A stretch of 64,000 bases of DNA from positions 3,038,501 to 3,102,500 of the forward strand of contig NZ_AP023247.1 of NCBI RefSeq assembly GCF_016756535.1, read 5' to 3'. The notes under the pieces are model-generated. The model searched no databases and was not told where the DNA came from. It saw nothing but the letters and a program-made list of their open reading frames with translations. This DNA comes from Mesorhizobium sp. 131-2-1. GTDB taxonomy: Bacteria > Pseudomonadota > Alphaproteobacteria > Rhizobiales > Rhizobiaceae. Made by a program: the position numbers and the translations under genes. Positions 46,654 to 56,329 of this stretch are shown here, in pieces. The first letter of the stretch is position 1, and each line of letters starts with the position of its first letter.

Positions 46654-47997
46654 CTAAGCCAACAGATGCGCTAGCAGCGCCCTCAACTGCGCCGGTTTCA
46701 GCGGCTTGCGCATCAGCTCGATGCCTGAGGCGCGGGCGGCCTTGGCGACGGCCTCGGAGCCGTCGGCGGTGACAATCAGCGCCGGCACGGCGCGGCCGAG
46801 ATAGTCGCGCACTTCGGCGATGGTGGCGGTGCCGAGGTCGCCGCCGTCGAGATGCTGGTCGGCGATGACGATATCGGGCACCCAGTCGGTGTCGCCAAGC
46901 AGGTCGAGCGCGTCGTCGGTCGAGGTCGCCGCGCGGACCAGGCACTGCCAGCGCTCGAGCAGGAAGGTCATTGCCTGCAGCACGTCGGCATCGTTCTCGA
47001 CCAGCAGCACCTTGGTGCCGAACAGGCCGTAGCCGCGCGGCCGCTCCAGATCGGCGGCGCTGGCGATCGTGTCGGCCGCGGCCCCGATGCCGACCGGCAC
47101 GTCGATGTGGAAGATCGTGCCGCGGCCCACCTTCGACGAGAACGTCACCGGATGACCAAGGGCGGCGGCCATGCGGCGCACGATGGCGAGGCCCAGTCCC
47201 AGCCCGCCGCCGGAAAGCCCGGTGTCGGTCAGCGCCGTGCTGCCGCGGTGGAACTCCTCGAAAACCGCCTCGCGCTGGTCCTCGGCAATGCCGCAGCCGG
47301 TGTCGGCGACATCGATGCGGATGATGTCGCCGCGATGCCTCGTGCCGACCAGCACGCCGCCGGAGCGGGTGTAGCGCAGCGCGTTGGAAAGGATGTTCTG
47401 CAGGATGCGGCGCAGCAGCGTGCGGTCGGAGCGCACCAATGCGTTCACCGGCCGGAACTTCAGCGTCAGGCCCTTCAGCTCGGCCACCGGCAGGAAGTCC
47501 GAGCGCAGCGAGGAAAACAGCGTCTCCAGGCTGACGTCGCTAATCTCGGGCTGCACCACGCCGGCGTCGAGCTTGGAGATGTCGAGTAGCGTGCGCAGCA
47601 GGTCCTCCATCGTCTCCAGCGAGCGTTCGACCTGCCGCACCAGCTTCTTGCCTTCCTCGCTGGTCTGCACTTCGGCCAGCGCCGAGACGGAAAGATGGGC
47701 GGCGTTCAGCGGCTGCAGCACGTCGTGGCTGGCGGCGGCCAGGAACCTGGTCTTGGACAGGTTCGCCAGCTCGGCGGTTTCCTTGGCGGCGATGAGATCG
47801 ATGTTGGTCTGCTCGAGCCGGCGCAGCGTCGAATGCAGCTCCTCGGTGCGCGTGCGCACCCGGTTTTCCAGTGAGATCGCGGTCTGGAACAGCGAGAAGG
47901 CATTGCCCTGCTGGTCCATCGAGCGCTCGACGCGGCTGACGAGGGCGGCGTTGATCTTCTTGAGCTTTTCGAGGTCGTTGATGTCCCTGAGCGGCAT
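46654..47997 (-). CDS. Hybrid histidine kinase without PAS domain (NahK-like)
   Basis: A 447-residue cytoplasmic sensor kinase: N-terminal coiled coil (about 10-85), HisKA with H91 in AAASHDVLQPLNAA, HATPase (N box NILSNALRYT, DTGCGIAED, GGGLGLGLAIV) and C-terminal receiver (about 328-447) with D380 in IVIADQHLDGG. The lack of its own sensor domain fits input from the adjacent FIST protein, 15 bp upstream in the operon. Phosphate could pass to the divergent LuxR-type regulator through its own receiver or directly. Confidence 0.87.
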   Translation of the reverse strand: MPLRDINDLEKLKKINAALVSRVERSMDQQGNAFSLFQTAISLENRVRTRTEELHSTLRRLEQTNIDLIAAKETAELANLSKTRFLAAASHDVLQPLNAAHLSVSALAEVQTSEEGKKLVRQVERSLETMEDLLRTLLDISKLDAGVVQPEISDVSLETLFSSLRSDFLPVAELKGLTLKFRPVNALVRSDRTLLRRILQNILSNALRYTRSGGVLVGTRHRGDIIRIDVADTGCGIAEDQREAVFEEFHRGSTALTDTGLSGGGLGLGLAIVRRMAAALGHPVTFSSKVGRGTIFHIDVPVGIGAAADTIASAADLERPRGYGLFGTKVLLVENDADVLQAMTFLLERWQCLVRAATSTDDALDLLGDTDWVPDIVIADQHLDGGDLGTATIAEVRDYLGRAVPALIVTADGSEAVAKAARASGIELMRKPLKPAQLRALLAHLLA

Positions 47998-48012
47998 GGG
48001 GCGACCTGCGCG

Positions 48013-49248
48013 CTATTCGGCCGCCAGCCGATCGCCGAAGGCGATGCCGGTGAAGGTCTGGTTGAGATGCATCGAGCGGTACTGTTCGCCGTAAGTGCCG
48101 AAACCGATGACGTTGTTGACCCGGTAGAGCTCCGAAATATCCCGGAACACCTGGCGGTTGCGCGCGTCGAGCCGCCGCAGCACGCAGTCGAAGCCGAGGA
48201 TCATGTCGATGCTGCCCAGCCGGTCCCTGACGTCGCTGAGCGCGGCGCGTGTCGCCTCCACCATGTTCTTCGGCTGGGCGATGGAGAGCACGACGCCATC
48301 GTCGATGGCGCAGAAGAAGGAGAGCGAGCCGTCGGTATGCATCCTCTGGATCGAGCGGCAGTAATATTCGCCGCCCACCTTCACCACTACCGGATGCGAG
48401 GCGAAGCTCAGCGGCGTCAGCGTATGCGGCAGGATCCCCACCGAGGCGGCATATTCCTCGGCGGCGTTGACGGCGTTGAATTCGCGCACGACGCGGTGAT
48501 CGGGATCGGAAGCGGTCACCACCAGCTTCTCGTCGGTAGGGATGAAATTGTCGGTCTTGAAGACGTGGAAGGGGATTTCGGTCGCGATCAGCATGATGAT
48601 GGCGCTGTCGGAGGCGACCTTGCCGTTCGAGATCAGCGTGGTCGTCTCGAATTTGAGATCGTCGCCCGCCGAGCCGCCGATCAGCGGAATGTCGTCCAAC
48701 CCCCAATGGATGGCCGACGTCACCGCCTCCTCGGCATAGGACAGCCCGTCGATGAAGCAGAGCGCGAACGTATCCTTGGCCCGCTCTTGCCCGATGCGGC
48801 CGCTGAGCGAGCGCCTGAGCGCCGCGACCTCGCCGGTGATCCTGTCCATGCCCGACGAGGAGAGATTGTCGACCATGATGCTGGCCGTCGCGAACGAGGA
48901 GGACGGCAGGAGCAAAGCGAGGATGTGGCCTTCCTCGAGCCCTTGCGGCGTGATCTCGCCGGCGGTCGAGCAGCCGGCATAGGCAAGGCCCGGAGCATGC
49001 TCCGTCAAAGCTTCCGACAGCACCGCCGCGTCGACCAGGCTCTGGGAGAAGAACAGCAGCGCGAAACCGGCGTCGATCGCCGCCGCTTCCGCCGCGACCG
49101 CGCGGGCAAAGGCGCCGGCGTCGGGCTCATCCGTGGTGAGCGCCGAGAGGCCGCATGCATAGCGCGTGCGCGAACTGGCCAGCTGCGTTCTCCTGCGTTT
49201 CCTCCGACGTGTTTTTGTGCGCGTCGGGCGCGCGGGCGTCGAAGGCAT
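48013..49248 (-). CDS. FIST-domain sensory protein (NosP-like)
   Basis: A 411-residue cytoplasmic protein with FIST-N (about 40-230, GLAYAGCSTAGEITPQGLEEG) and FIST-C (about 240-400, FIPTDEKLVVTASDPDHRVV, VIGFGTYGEQYRSMHLNQTFTG) domains, after a basic N-terminal tail (RTKTRRRKRRRTQ). FIST proteins sense small ligands; the NosP group binds haem and nitric oxide and governs a co-transcribed hybrid kinase. The pairing here is the same. Whether this one binds haem cannot be seen. Start ATG 49248. Confidence 0.8.
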   Translation of the reverse strand: MPSTPARPTRTKTRRRKRRRTQLASSRTRYACGLSALTTDEPDAGAFARAVAAEAAAIDAGFALLFFSQSLVDAAVLSEALTEHAPGLAYAGCSTAGEITPQGLEEGHILALLLPSSSFATASIMVDNLSSSGMDRITGEVAALRRSLSGRIGQERAKDTFALCFIDGLSYAEEAVTSAIHWGLDDIPLIGGSAGDDLKFETTTLISNGKVASDSAIIMLIATEIPFHVFKTDNFIPTDEKLVVTASDPDHRVVREFNAVNAAEEYAASVGILPHTLTPLSFASHPVVVKVGGEYYCRSIQRMHTDGSLSFFCAIDDGVVLSIAQPKNMVEATRAALSDVRDRLGSIDMILGFDCVLRRLDARNRQVFRDISELYRVNNVIGFGTYGEQYRSMHLNQTFTGIAFGDRLAAE

Positions 49249-49301
49249 GTTGTCTTCAAGGGGAGGCTTTGGCAATGGGCCGCCCCCCTCCGGCGTGACC
49301 G

Positions 49302-49366
49302 AAAGTACAATATGCGGCGTTTCGGGCGAACTGCATTCTCGCGCCGTGGAGGGCTCGGTGTACTTT
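49302..49366. promoter_or_regulatory. Inverted AAAGTACA repeats between FIST and coxS genes
   Basis: AAAGTACA at 49302-49309 and TGTACTTT at 49359-49366, 49 bp apart, each near a GCGG/CCGC element (TATGCGG, CCCGCAT). They lie in the divergent control region, so one regulator could control both units. Confidence 0.4.
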
Positions 49367-49456
49367 TCCCGCATTTTGTGCGGCATAAGTGAACAGCCGG
49401 CGCGCCGGGAGGAAAACGGCGCCAGGACACCAAGGTAGAATACCCAGGGAGGTTTC

Positions 49457-49957
49457 ATGTCGGACATTTCGTTGACGGTGAACGGCAAACGCGTCAGCGG
49501 CGCCATCGAGGATCGCACGCTTCTGGTTCATTTCCTGCGGGAGGTCCTCGGCCTCACCGGGACGCATGTAGGCTGCGACACATCGCAATGCGGCGCCTGC
49601 GTCGTGCATCTCGACGGCAAGGCGGTGAAGTCCTGTTCGATGCTGGCGGCACAAGCCGCGGGGTCGAGCGTGGTGACGATCGAGGGGCTCGCCAACGGCG
49701 CCGACCTGCATCCGGTGCAGGCAGCGTTCAAGGAGCATCACGGTTTGCAATGCGGCTTCTGCACGCCGGGCATGATCATGACGGCGACCGACATGATCGC
49801 GCGCCATCCGGAAGGCCTCGACGAGGCCACGGTGCGCGCCGAGCTTGAAGGCAATATCTGCCGCTGCACAGGCTACCACAACATCGTGAAGGCGATCCTC
49901 GCCGCGTCGAAGACGATGTCCAAGGGCGCCAAGGGCAAGGCCAGGCAAGCTGCGTGA
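49457..49957 (+). CDS. coxS: CO dehydrogenase-like small subunit, [2Fe-2S] (CoxS type)
   Basis: A 166-residue iron-sulfur subunit. The ferredoxin-like cluster Cys are C40, C45, C48, C60 ([12 protein letters not shown]) and the helical-domain cluster C99, C102, C135, C137 (CGFCTPG, CRC). It passes electrons from the molybdenum subunit to the FAD subunit. First gene of the coxSLM-like operon; GGGAGG precedes the ATG. Confidence 0.88.
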   Translation: MSDISLTVNGKRVSGAIEDRTLLVHFLREVLGLTGTHVGCDTSQCGACVVHLDGKAVKSCSMLAAQAAGSSVVTIEGLANGADLHPVQAAFKEHHGLQCGFCTPGMIMTATDMIARHPEGLDEATVRAELEGNICRCTGYHNIVKAILAASKTMSKGAKGKARQAA

Positions 49958-49971
49958 GAGACACAAGGGAA

Positions 49972-50053
49972 TAGGGGAGTAGGGCAGTAAGGCAGTAGGG
50001 AACCAGGAGGCAATTTCCCTACTGCCTTACTCCCTTACTGCCCTACTCCCCTA
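49972..50053. repeat. Long hairpin of inverted 8-bp tandem repeats between coxS and coxL
   Basis: The left arm (about 49972-50002) is units like GGAGTAGG-GCAGTAAG-GCAGTAGG; the right arm (about 50015-50053) is the complement with one extra 8-base unit (CCCTACTG-CCTTACTC-CCTTACTG-CCCTACTC). Folded, it gives about 31 paired bases with an 8-base bulge and a 12-base loop. It sits between coxS (stop 49957) and coxL (ATG 50073), so it may set expression between subunits or be a mobile palindrome. Confidence 0.85.
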
Positions 50054-50072
50054 CAATTGGGAGGAATTTCTA

Positions 50073-52424
50073 ATGGGTATTGAAGGTGTTGGCGCCCGGG
50101 TGGCGCGCAAGGAGGACAAGCGGTTCATCACCGGCGCCGGCCGCTATGTCGACGACATGGTGGTTCCCGGCATGAAGCATGCGGCCTTCGTCCGCAGCCC
50201 GCACGCACATGCGCAGATCAAGAAGATCGACGTCAAGAAGGCGCAAGCCATGCCCGGCGTCATCGGTGTCCTGACCGGCAAGGAGATCAAGGCGGACGGC
50301 ATCGGCAACCTGATCTGCGGCTGGATGATCCATTCCAAGGACGGCACGCCCATGAAGATGGGCGCCTGGTCGCCGCTGGCCGTCGACAAGGTCCGCTATG
50401 TCGGCGATGCGGTCGTCGTCGTGGTGGCGGAAACCAAGAGCCAGGCGCGCGACGCCGCCGAAGCCGTCGAGATCACCTACAAGGAACTGAAGGCGGTGGT
50501 CGATGCGACCAAGGCGCTGCAGAAGGGCGCGCCGCAGGTCCACGCGGAAGCCGAGAACAATCTGATCTTCGACTGGGAGATCGGCGACGCCAAGGCGACC
50601 GACGCGGCGATCAAGGGCGCGGCGCACGTGACCCGCATGAGGATCGTCAACAACCGGCTGGTGCCCAACGCGATGGAGCCGCGCGCGGCGCTTGGCCATT
50701 ACGACAAGGCCGAGGACCACTACACCTGCTGGACGACCTCGCAGAACCCGCATGTCGCGCGGCTGGTGATGAGCGCTTTCTATAACATTGCGCCGGAGAA
50801 CAAATTGCGCGTCATCGCCCCCGATGTCGGCGGCGGCTTCGGCTCGAAGATCTACATCTATCCGGAAGAGATCGTCTGCCTGTGGGCCTCGAAGAAGACC
50901 GGCGTGCCGGTGAAATGGGTCGCCGACCGCACCGAAAGCTTCCTCTCCGACGCGCATGGCCGCGACCATGTCTCGACGGTGGAAATGGCCTTCGACAGGA
51001 ACAACCGCATCACCGGCCTCAAGGTCGACACGATCGCCAATCTCGGCGCCTACATGTCGCTGTTCTCGTCCTGCGTGCCGACCTATCTCTACGCGACGCT
51101 GCTGTCGGGCCAGTACGACATCCCGGCGATCCACGCCAATGTGCGCACCGTCTACACCAACACCGCGCCCGTCGACGCGTATCGCGGCGCGGGGCGACCG
51201 GAAGCGACCTATCTGCTGGAGCGCACCATGGAGACCGCCGCGCGCGAACTCGGCGTCTCGCCGGCGGAGCTTCGGCGGACGAACTTCATCACCTCCTTCC
51301 CGCATCAGACACCGGTGATCATGAATTATGACGCCGGCGACTACGCCGCTTCACTCGACGCGGCGATGAAGGCATCGGACTATGCCGGCTTTGCCAAGCG
51401 CAAGGCTGCGGCCGCCAAGCAAGGCAAGCTGCGCGGCATCGGCATGAGCTGCTACATCGAGGCCTGCGGCATCGCGCCGTCGGCCGCGGTCGGCTCGCTC
51501 GGCGCCGGCGTCGGCCTGTGGGAATCGGCCGAGGTGCGCGTCAACGCTGTCGGCACGATCGAGGTGCTGACCGGCTCGCACAGCCATGGCCAGGGCCATG
51601 AGACGACCTTCGCGCAGCTGGTCAACCAGCGCTTCGGCGTGCCGATCGACAGCGTGTCGATCGTCCATGGCGACACCGACAAGGTGCAGATGGGCATGGG
51701 CACTTACGGCTCGCGCTCGGGCGCCGTCGGCATGTCGGCGATCTCCAAGGCGCTCGACAAGGTCGAGGCCAAGGCGAAGAAGATCGCCGCCCATCTGCTC
51801 GAGGCCGACGAGAGCGACATCGTCATCGAGAACGGCGCGCTGAAGGTCGCCGGCACCGACAAGAACGTGCCGTGGTTCCAGATGGCGCTCGCCGCCTACA
51901 CCGCCCACAACCTGCCGGCGGGCATGGAGCCCGGACTGAAGGAGACGGCCTTCTACGACCCGGCGAATTTCACCTTCCCGGCCGGCTGCTATATCTGCGA
52001 GGTCGAGATCGATCCGGAGACCGGATCGACCGAGATCGTCCAGTTCGTGGCCGCCGACGATTTCGGCAACATCATCAACCCGATGATCGTCGAAGGGCAG
52101 GTGCATGGCGGCATTGCCCAGGGCGTCGGCCAGGCGCTGCTGGAAGGTGCCCATTACGACGCCAGCGGTCAATTGCTGACGGCGAGCTACATGGACTACA
52201 CCATGCCGCGCGCCGGCGACCTGCCGTCGTTCAAGGTCTCGACCTCGAACACGCCGTGCCCGAGCAATCCGCTGGGCATCAAGGGCTGCGGCGAGGCCGG
52301 CGCCATCGGCTCGCCGCCGGCGGTGATCAATGCCATCACCGACGCCATCGGCATCACCGACATCGCCATGCCGGCATCGCCGTCCACGGTGTGGACCGCG
52401 ATCCGTTCGAAGACCAAGCACTGA
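50073..52424 (+). CDS. coxL: CO dehydrogenase-like molybdenum subunit, form II (CoxL type)
   Basis: A 783-residue molybdopterin-cytosine-dinucleotide subunit of the xanthine oxidase family. The active-site loop reads [10 protein letters not shown] (about 368-377), the form II signature, instead of AYXCSFR of true CO dehydrogenase. GGGFGSK, the [20 protein letters not shown] loop and the final [18 protein letters not shown] with catalytic Glu are present. The substrate is probably an aldehyde or aromatic/heterocyclic compound rather than CO. It follows coxS after the hairpin region. Confidence 0.88.
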   Translation: MGIEGVGARVARKEDKRFITGAGRYVDDMVVPGMKHAAFVRSPHAHAQIKKIDVKKAQAMPGVIGVLTGKEIKADGIGNLICGWMIHSKDGTPMKMGAWSPLAVDKVRYVGDAVVVVVAETKSQARDAAEAVEITYKELKAVVDATKALQKGAPQVHAEAENNLIFDWEIGDAKATDAAIKGAAHVTRMRIVNNRLVPNAMEPRAALGHYDKAEDHYTCWTTSQNPHVARLVMSAFYNIAPENKLRVIAPDVGGGFGSKIYIYPEEIVCLWASKKTGVPVKWVADRTESFLSDAHGRDHVSTVEMAFDRNNRITGLKVDTIANLGAYMSLFSSCVPTYLYATLLSGQYDIPAIHANVRTVYTNTAPVDAYRGAGRPEATYLLERTMETAARELGVSPAELRRTNFITSFPHQTPVIMNYDAGDYAASLDAAMKASDYAGFAKRKAAAAKQGKLRGIGMSCYIEACGIAPSAAVGSLGAGVGLWESAEVRVNAVGTIEVLTGSHSHGQGHETTFAQLVNQRFGVPIDSVSIVHGDTDKVQMGMGTYGSRSGAVGMSAISKALDKVEAKAKKIAAHLLEADESDIVIENGALKVAGTDKNVPWFQMALAAYTAHNLPAGMEPGLKETAFYDPANFTFPAGCYICEVEIDPETGSTEIVQFVAADDFGNIINPMIVEGQVHGGIAQGVGQALLEGAHYDASGQLLTASYMDYTMPRAGDLPSFKVSTSNTPCPSNPLGIKGCGEAGAIGSPPAVINAITDAIGITDIAMPASPSTVWTAIRSKTKH

Positions 52425-52438
52425 GGGAGGGAGCAAGC

Positions 52439-53233
52439 ATGTATTCGGTCAATTATCACCGCGCCGCCTCGGTTGCCGAGGCCGCCAAGCTGCTGAAGAA
52501 CGGCGATGCCAAGCTCCTGTCGGGCGGCATGACGCTGATCCCCGCCATGAAGACGCGGCTTGCCGCGCCTTCGGACCTTGTCGATGTGTCACGGCTGAAG
52601 GAGCTTCAGGGCGTCAAGGTGTCGGGCAAGACCGTCACCATCGGTGCCGCCACCACGCACTACGATGTCGCCAACGACGAAAAGCTGAAAAAGGCCTGTC
52701 CGGCGCTGGCCAACATGGCGTCGCTGATCGGCGACCCGGCAGTGCGCCACAGGGGCACGATCGGCGGGTCGATCGCCAACAACGATCCGGCCGCCGACTA
52801 TCCGGCGGCACTTCTGGCACTGGGGGCGACGATCGTCACAAACAAGCGCGAGATCGCAGCCGACAAGTTCTTCAAGGGCCTGTTCGAGACGGCGCTGAAG
52901 GATGGCGAGATCATCACGGCCGTGAGCTTCACCGCGCCCGCCAAGGCGGCCTACGAGAAGTTCCGCAACCCGGCCTCGCGCTACGCCATCGTCGGCGTGT
53001 TCGTGGCCAAGGGCAAGGATGGGGTCCGTGTCGCCGTCACCGGCGCCGGCGACGATGGCGTGTTCCGCTCGAAGGAGATCGAGGCAGCGCTGGCGAAGAG
53101 TTTCGCGGCCTCCGCCCTCGATGGCGTGAAGGTGTCGGCGAAGAGCCTGATGAACGACATCCACGCCTCGGCGGAGTACCGCGCCAATCTGATCGCGGTG
53201 ATGGCCAAGCGCGCCGTGGCCGCCGCCGGTTGA
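52439..53233 (+). CDS. coxM: CO dehydrogenase-like FAD-binding subunit (CoxM type)
   Basis: A 264-residue FAD subunit. The two FAD motifs are AKLLSGGMTLIPAMK (GGxTL type) and RHRGTIGGSIANNDPAADYP (TIGG). It links the iron-sulfur subunit to the electron acceptor. ATG 52439 lies 14 bp after the coxL stop, preceded by GGGAGGGAG. Last gene of the operon, followed by a terminator. Confidence 0.88.
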   Translation: MYSVNYHRAASVAEAAKLLKNGDAKLLSGGMTLIPAMKTRLAAPSDLVDVSRLKELQGVKVSGKTVTIGAATTHYDVANDEKLKKACPALANMASLIGDPAVRHRGTIGGSIANNDPAADYPAALLALGATIVTNKREIAADKFFKGLFETALKDGEIITAVSFTAPAKAAYEKFRNPASRYAIVGVFVAKGKDGVRVAVTGAGDDGVFRSKEIEAALAKSFAASALDGVKVSAKSLMNDIHASAEYRANLIAVMAKRAVAAAG

Positions 53234-53256
53234 TTGCCGCGAGGCGAAAACTGCAA

Positions 53257-53282
53257 AAAAGGGGCCGTGGCGGCCCCTTTTC
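53257..53282 (+). terminator. Rho-independent terminator of coxSLM operon
   Basis: AAAAGGGGCC-GTGGC-GGCCCCTTTT, a perfect 10-bp stem with A/T flanks giving a T-run on both strands, 23 bp after the coxM stop. It could also stop the converging SRPBCC gene. Confidence 0.9.
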
Positions 53283-53303
53283 TGTTGCCTCTCGCAGAGC
53301 CTG

Positions 53304-53792
53304 TCAGGCCGCCTCGCGGCTCTTCCGCTCCGACAGATAGCGGCGCAGGCCGGCTTCGCCGCGCGGCGTCGTCCAGCGATGGTTCCAGGCAAAGGCCGGC
53401 CTCAGCAGCGGCGCCAGCAACTTCAGGATTGGCCTGAGCACCGTGACTTGCCAGATCAGGTTGACAAGGGTGCCATTCCCCGATGGCGACAGTTCCGCCC
53501 GCCACAGGCCGTCGAAATCGCCGAAGGTCTTGACCACCACCAGCCGGCCGGGTGCAAGCTCGGCCGCCTCGATGATGAAGTTCAGTTCGTAGGGCAGCGC
53601 GCCACGCGCGCGAGCCTTGGCCCGCGAGCCAGCCACCCCCTTGCCTTTCTTGTCGAGCGGCACGACCTCCTTGTAGACGTCGCCCCACCAAAGCGGCAGC
53701 AGCTCGGCGTCTGACAGCACATCCCACACTTCCTGTGGAGACGCGTCTGGAATGTCCCAGCTCTCGTCGAAACGGAAGACGTTGCTCGGCAT
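53304..53792 (-). CDS. SRPBCC/polyketide-cyclase-like protein
   Basis: A 162-residue START/Bet v1-like protein ([31 protein letters not shown], ending [20 protein letters not shown]). The ligand-binding cavity fold is clear but no catalytic role can be read. The N-terminal [15 protein letters not shown] stretch is typical of the SRPBCC superfamily. Converges with the cox-like operon. Confidence 0.75.
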   Translation of the reverse strand: MPSNVFRFDESWDIPDASPQEVWDVLSDAELLPLWWGDVYKEVVPLDKKGKGVAGSRAKARARGALPYELNFIIEAAELAPGRLVVVKTFGDFDGLWRAELSPSGNGTLVNLIWQVTVLRPILKLLAPLLRPAFAWNHRWTTPRGEAGLRRYLSERKSREAA

Positions 53793-53871
53793 GACGGTTC
53801 GCCCCCGATGGCGGAGACGATTAGTTTAGCGACGGCTTCCTTATCGCGCCAGTGCCGCTCCCGGCGCGCCT

Positions 53872-54369
53872 TCAGGTGAGCTGCCGGAGGTAGTAGCGCA
53901 CGGCCTTCTTGCCGCCATGGATCACCGCGTCGCCGACCTCGGCGAAGCCCAGCGCCGCATGGAAGGCATCCGAAGCCGGATTGGGCGGATCGGCATTCAC
54001 CTCGCAGGTGACGATCGCCTGGCCAGCGCGCCTGACATGGTCGAACAGGTCCTCGTAGAGCCGGCGGGCGTGACCACGGCCGCGCGCCGCTGCCGCGACG
54101 ACCACCCGGTCGACATAGACGAAACGCGGGTAGCGTTCGCGAAACCAGAGGAAGTTCGGGCTGTCGTAGCGAGCGTCCTGGTCGAAGGTCATGATGAAGG
54201 CCTCAAGCGCACCGATGCGACGCGCGTAGAAGGCCTCGCCGAGCATGAAGGAGAGCCGCTCGGGTTCGAGCCAGGAGAGTTCGGCCGCATGCCGGTTGTT
54301 GAGGGCGAGGACGGCAGGTTCATCCTCGGCGGCAACCTCGACGATCGGCGAAGGCATGTCCGGCATCAT
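53872..54369 (-). CDS. GNAT-family N-acetyltransferase
   Basis: A 165-residue acetyltransferase: VDRVVVAAAARGRGHARRLY is the acetyl-CoA pyrophosphate loop (R/Q-x-x-G-x-A/G), followed by VTCEVNADPPNPASDAFHAALGF. It overlaps the cutC stop by four bases, so the two are co-translated. Substrate unknown. Confidence 0.8.
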   Translation of the reverse strand: MMPDMPSPIVEVAAEDEPAVLALNNRHAAELSWLEPERLSFMLGEAFYARRIGALEAFIMTFDQDARYDSPNFLWFRERYPRFVYVDRVVVAAAARGRGHARRLYEDLFDHVRRAGQAIVTCEVNADPPNPASDAFHAALGFAEVGDAVIHGGKKAVRYYLRQLT

Positions 54370-55130
54370 GCCTCGCCCCTGGCGGCGGCGATAGTCGCCG
54401 CTACCAGTGCCCCGTCGGTCACGGTGGTGCGGTATTCGCGGTCGAGATCGCTGCCGCCCATGCCGACGCGCGGGTTGCGGTAGCGCATCGCGCTCGGCAC
54501 ATCGGCGAGTGCCGCGAAATGCATTTCCTTCAGTCCGGTCCGGCTCAGCACTTGGGCGATGTTGTCGGGATCGAGCCCACCGCAGCCGAGGATGATGATG
54601 CGCTCGCCCGCCTGGCGGACGAGCGCGGCCAGAAGCTCGGCGCCCTCCAGTGCCGAGTCGCGCTGGCCGCTGGTCAGCACGCGGCCGACCTTGCAGCGGA
54701 CCAGCGCCTCGAGCGCCTCAACCGGGTCGCGCGTCATGTCGAAGGCGCGGTGGCAGGTGACGTTGAGCGGGCCAGCCGCGCGCACCAATTCGCCCATGCG
54801 GGCCTCGTCGATGGTGCCGTCGGCATTCAGGCAGCCAACGACGACGCCGGCGACGCCGAGATCGGCGAGCGCGCTCACATCGGCGAGCATCGAGCGATAT
54901 TCGGTGTCGCTGTAGAGGAAATCGCCGCCGCGCGGCCTGACGATGACGTGGAACGGAACGGTGGCGAGCTCGAGGGCCGCGCGCACCGTGCCGAGGCTCG
55001 GCGTGATGCCGCCCTCGACCAGGCTGGCGCAGAGTTCGACCCGGTCGGCGCCGGCGGCCTGCGCGGCAAGCAGCCCGTCAATGCCTTCGACGCAGAGTTC
55101 GATCAGGGGCAGGGGAGATTGTTTGGTCAA
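54366..55130 (-). CDS. cutC: CutC-family protein
   Basis: A 254-residue TIM-barrel protein. ELCVEGIDGLLAAQAAGADRVELCASLVEGGITPS opening (only ELCVEGIDGL and AGADRVELCASL quoted as motifs) and FHVIVRPRGGDFLYSD, TCHRAFD, LTSGQRDSALEG and ILGCGGLDPDN are hallmarks. Once linked to copper homeostasis, its enzyme activity is unsettled. It overlaps a GNAT gene. Confidence 0.85.
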   Translation of the reverse strand: MTKQSPLPLIELCVEGIDGLLAAQAAGADRVELCASLVEGGITPSLGTVRAALELATVPFHVIVRPRGGDFLYSDTEYRSMLADVSALADLGVAGVVVGCLNADGTIDEARMGELVRAAGPLNVTCHRAFDMTRDPVEALEALVRCKVGRVLTSGQRDSALEGAELLAALVRQAGERIIILGCGGLDPDNIAQVLSRTGLKEMHFAALADVPSAMRYRNPRVGMGGSDLDREYRTTVTDGALVAATIAAARGEA

Positions 55131-55437
55131 GGTGGGGTCCGTCCATGATTTTCGGCGACAGCCCTAGCATCGGCCCCGTTGCCGCGAAAGCGGCAATGAT
55201 CGGTCCAGCAAGCGACGGGCGGCCGGCGTTCTCCAAGCTGTGCTTGACAGTCAAATAACCAATGAGTTATGAGTAAATTCATAGCCGACGGGTTATCGAT
55301 TGAGGCGGGCGCTGTGACGGCACGGCCGCCGCCCGGCCCGTGACAGCGGTCGGCGAACCAAGGAACCCTGGAGCAGCCAGGACCCTCCGGATGCTCGGCA
55401 TCCGGGGCTTGCAAGAACACGCCCGAAGGAGACCATT
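55131..55437. promoter_or_regulatory. Control region between cutC and AhpD-like genes
   Basis: 307 bp. TTGACA at 55244-55249 with TATGAG 18 bp on (55268-55273) looks like a sigma-70 promoter for the plus-strand gene. It is overlapped by ATAAC-N6-GTTAT (55255-55270), a probable operator. A 7-bp hairpin CCGGATG-CTCGG-CATCCGG (55387-55405) lies in the leader. Confidence 0.5.
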
Positions 55438-55893
55438 GTGCAAGCACGACTGAAGAACCCCGTAATGCTCATCCCCGGTGCGCTGCAGGCGCTGATGGCC
55501 CTGGACAAGTCGACCGAGGCCGCCGATGTGCCCTATGTCACGCGCAAGCTCGTCCATCTGCGCGCCAGCCAGATCAACGGCTGCAGCGTCTGCGTCGACA
55601 TGCATGCGCGCGAATTGAAGAAGGCCGGCGAGAAGGACGAGCGCATCTTCGCTGTCTCCGCCTGGCGGGAAACGCCCTATTTCACCGAACCGGAACGTGC
55701 CGCACTTGCGCTGGCCGAAGCGACGACCCGGCTGAGCGATCGGGCCGACGCGGTTCCCGACGATGTCTGGAACGAGGCCGCCCAGCACTATGATGAAAAG
55801 CAACTGGCCGCGCTGGTGGTGCAGATCGCGCTGATCAACGCCTTCAACCGCCTCAACGCCGCCACCAGGCAGCCGGTCGGCGCCTGGGGCTGA
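55438..55893 (+). CDS. AhpD-like carboxymuconolactone decarboxylase-family protein
   Basis: A 151-residue helical protein. The redox-active site is C49-SV-C52 followed by H56 in GCSVCVDMHAREL, as in AhpD, which reduces peroxiredoxin partners. Starts with GTG at 55438 preceded by AAGGAGA. Converges with a cupin gene. It is likely induced under oxidative stress by the operator upstream; inference. Confidence 0.8.
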   Translation: MQARLKNPVMLIPGALQALMALDKSTEAADVPYVTRKLVHLRASQINGCSVCVDMHARELKKAGEKDERIFAVSAWRETPYFTEPERAALALAEATTRLSDRADAVPDDVWNEAAQHYDEKQLAALVVQIALINAFNRLNAATRQPVGAWG

Positions 55894-55900
55894 GGGTGGC

Positions 55901-56329
55901 CTACTGGCGCAGCACCGTGTTCTTGGCGCCTTGCTCGACCTGATCGATGACGAGCAGTTTCACCGGGTCGTCGCCGACATTGGTGGCCTGGTGCCACTGG
56001 CCGATCATCTCGACGATGAAATCGCCGGTCTTGTAGGTGTTGCTGTTGCCGGTCTCGACATTGGTCACCTTGAGCGTCCCCGCCTCGACATAGGCAAAGC
56101 GGGCAAACGGGTGCTTGTGGACCGGCAAGGTCGCGCCGACAGCGATCTCGAAGGTCGAGACGATGACCTCGACGTTCTTCTGCGGCAGCGTGATCGGCTG
56201 GCCGGAGGCCGTCGTCGTGCGATCGGCGAGCGGCGTCACGACGACGGGTGTTGCGCCGCTGTCCAGAGCGTTGGCGGCGGTTGTGGAAAGCGCGACGGTC
56301 AGCAGCGCCGATGCCAGGGCGATTCGCAT
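55901..56329 (-). CDS. Secreted cupin-domain protein
   Basis: A 142-residue protein with a signal peptide (MRIALASALLTVALSTTAAN) and a cupin barrel: metal-ligand His in LPVHKHPFARFAYVE and in GQWHQATN. ATG 56329 has GAGGAGG seven bases upstream; an upstream extension to 56380 is unlikely. It may bind a metal and a small molecule in the periplasm. Function unknown. Confidence 0.75.
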   Translation of the reverse strand: MRIALASALLTVALSTTAANALDSGATPVVVTPLADRTTTASGQPITLPQKNVEVIVSTFEIAVGATLPVHKHPFARFAYVEAGTLKVTNVETGNSNTYKTGDFIVEMIGQWHQATNVGDDPVKLLVIDQVEQGAKNTVLRQ

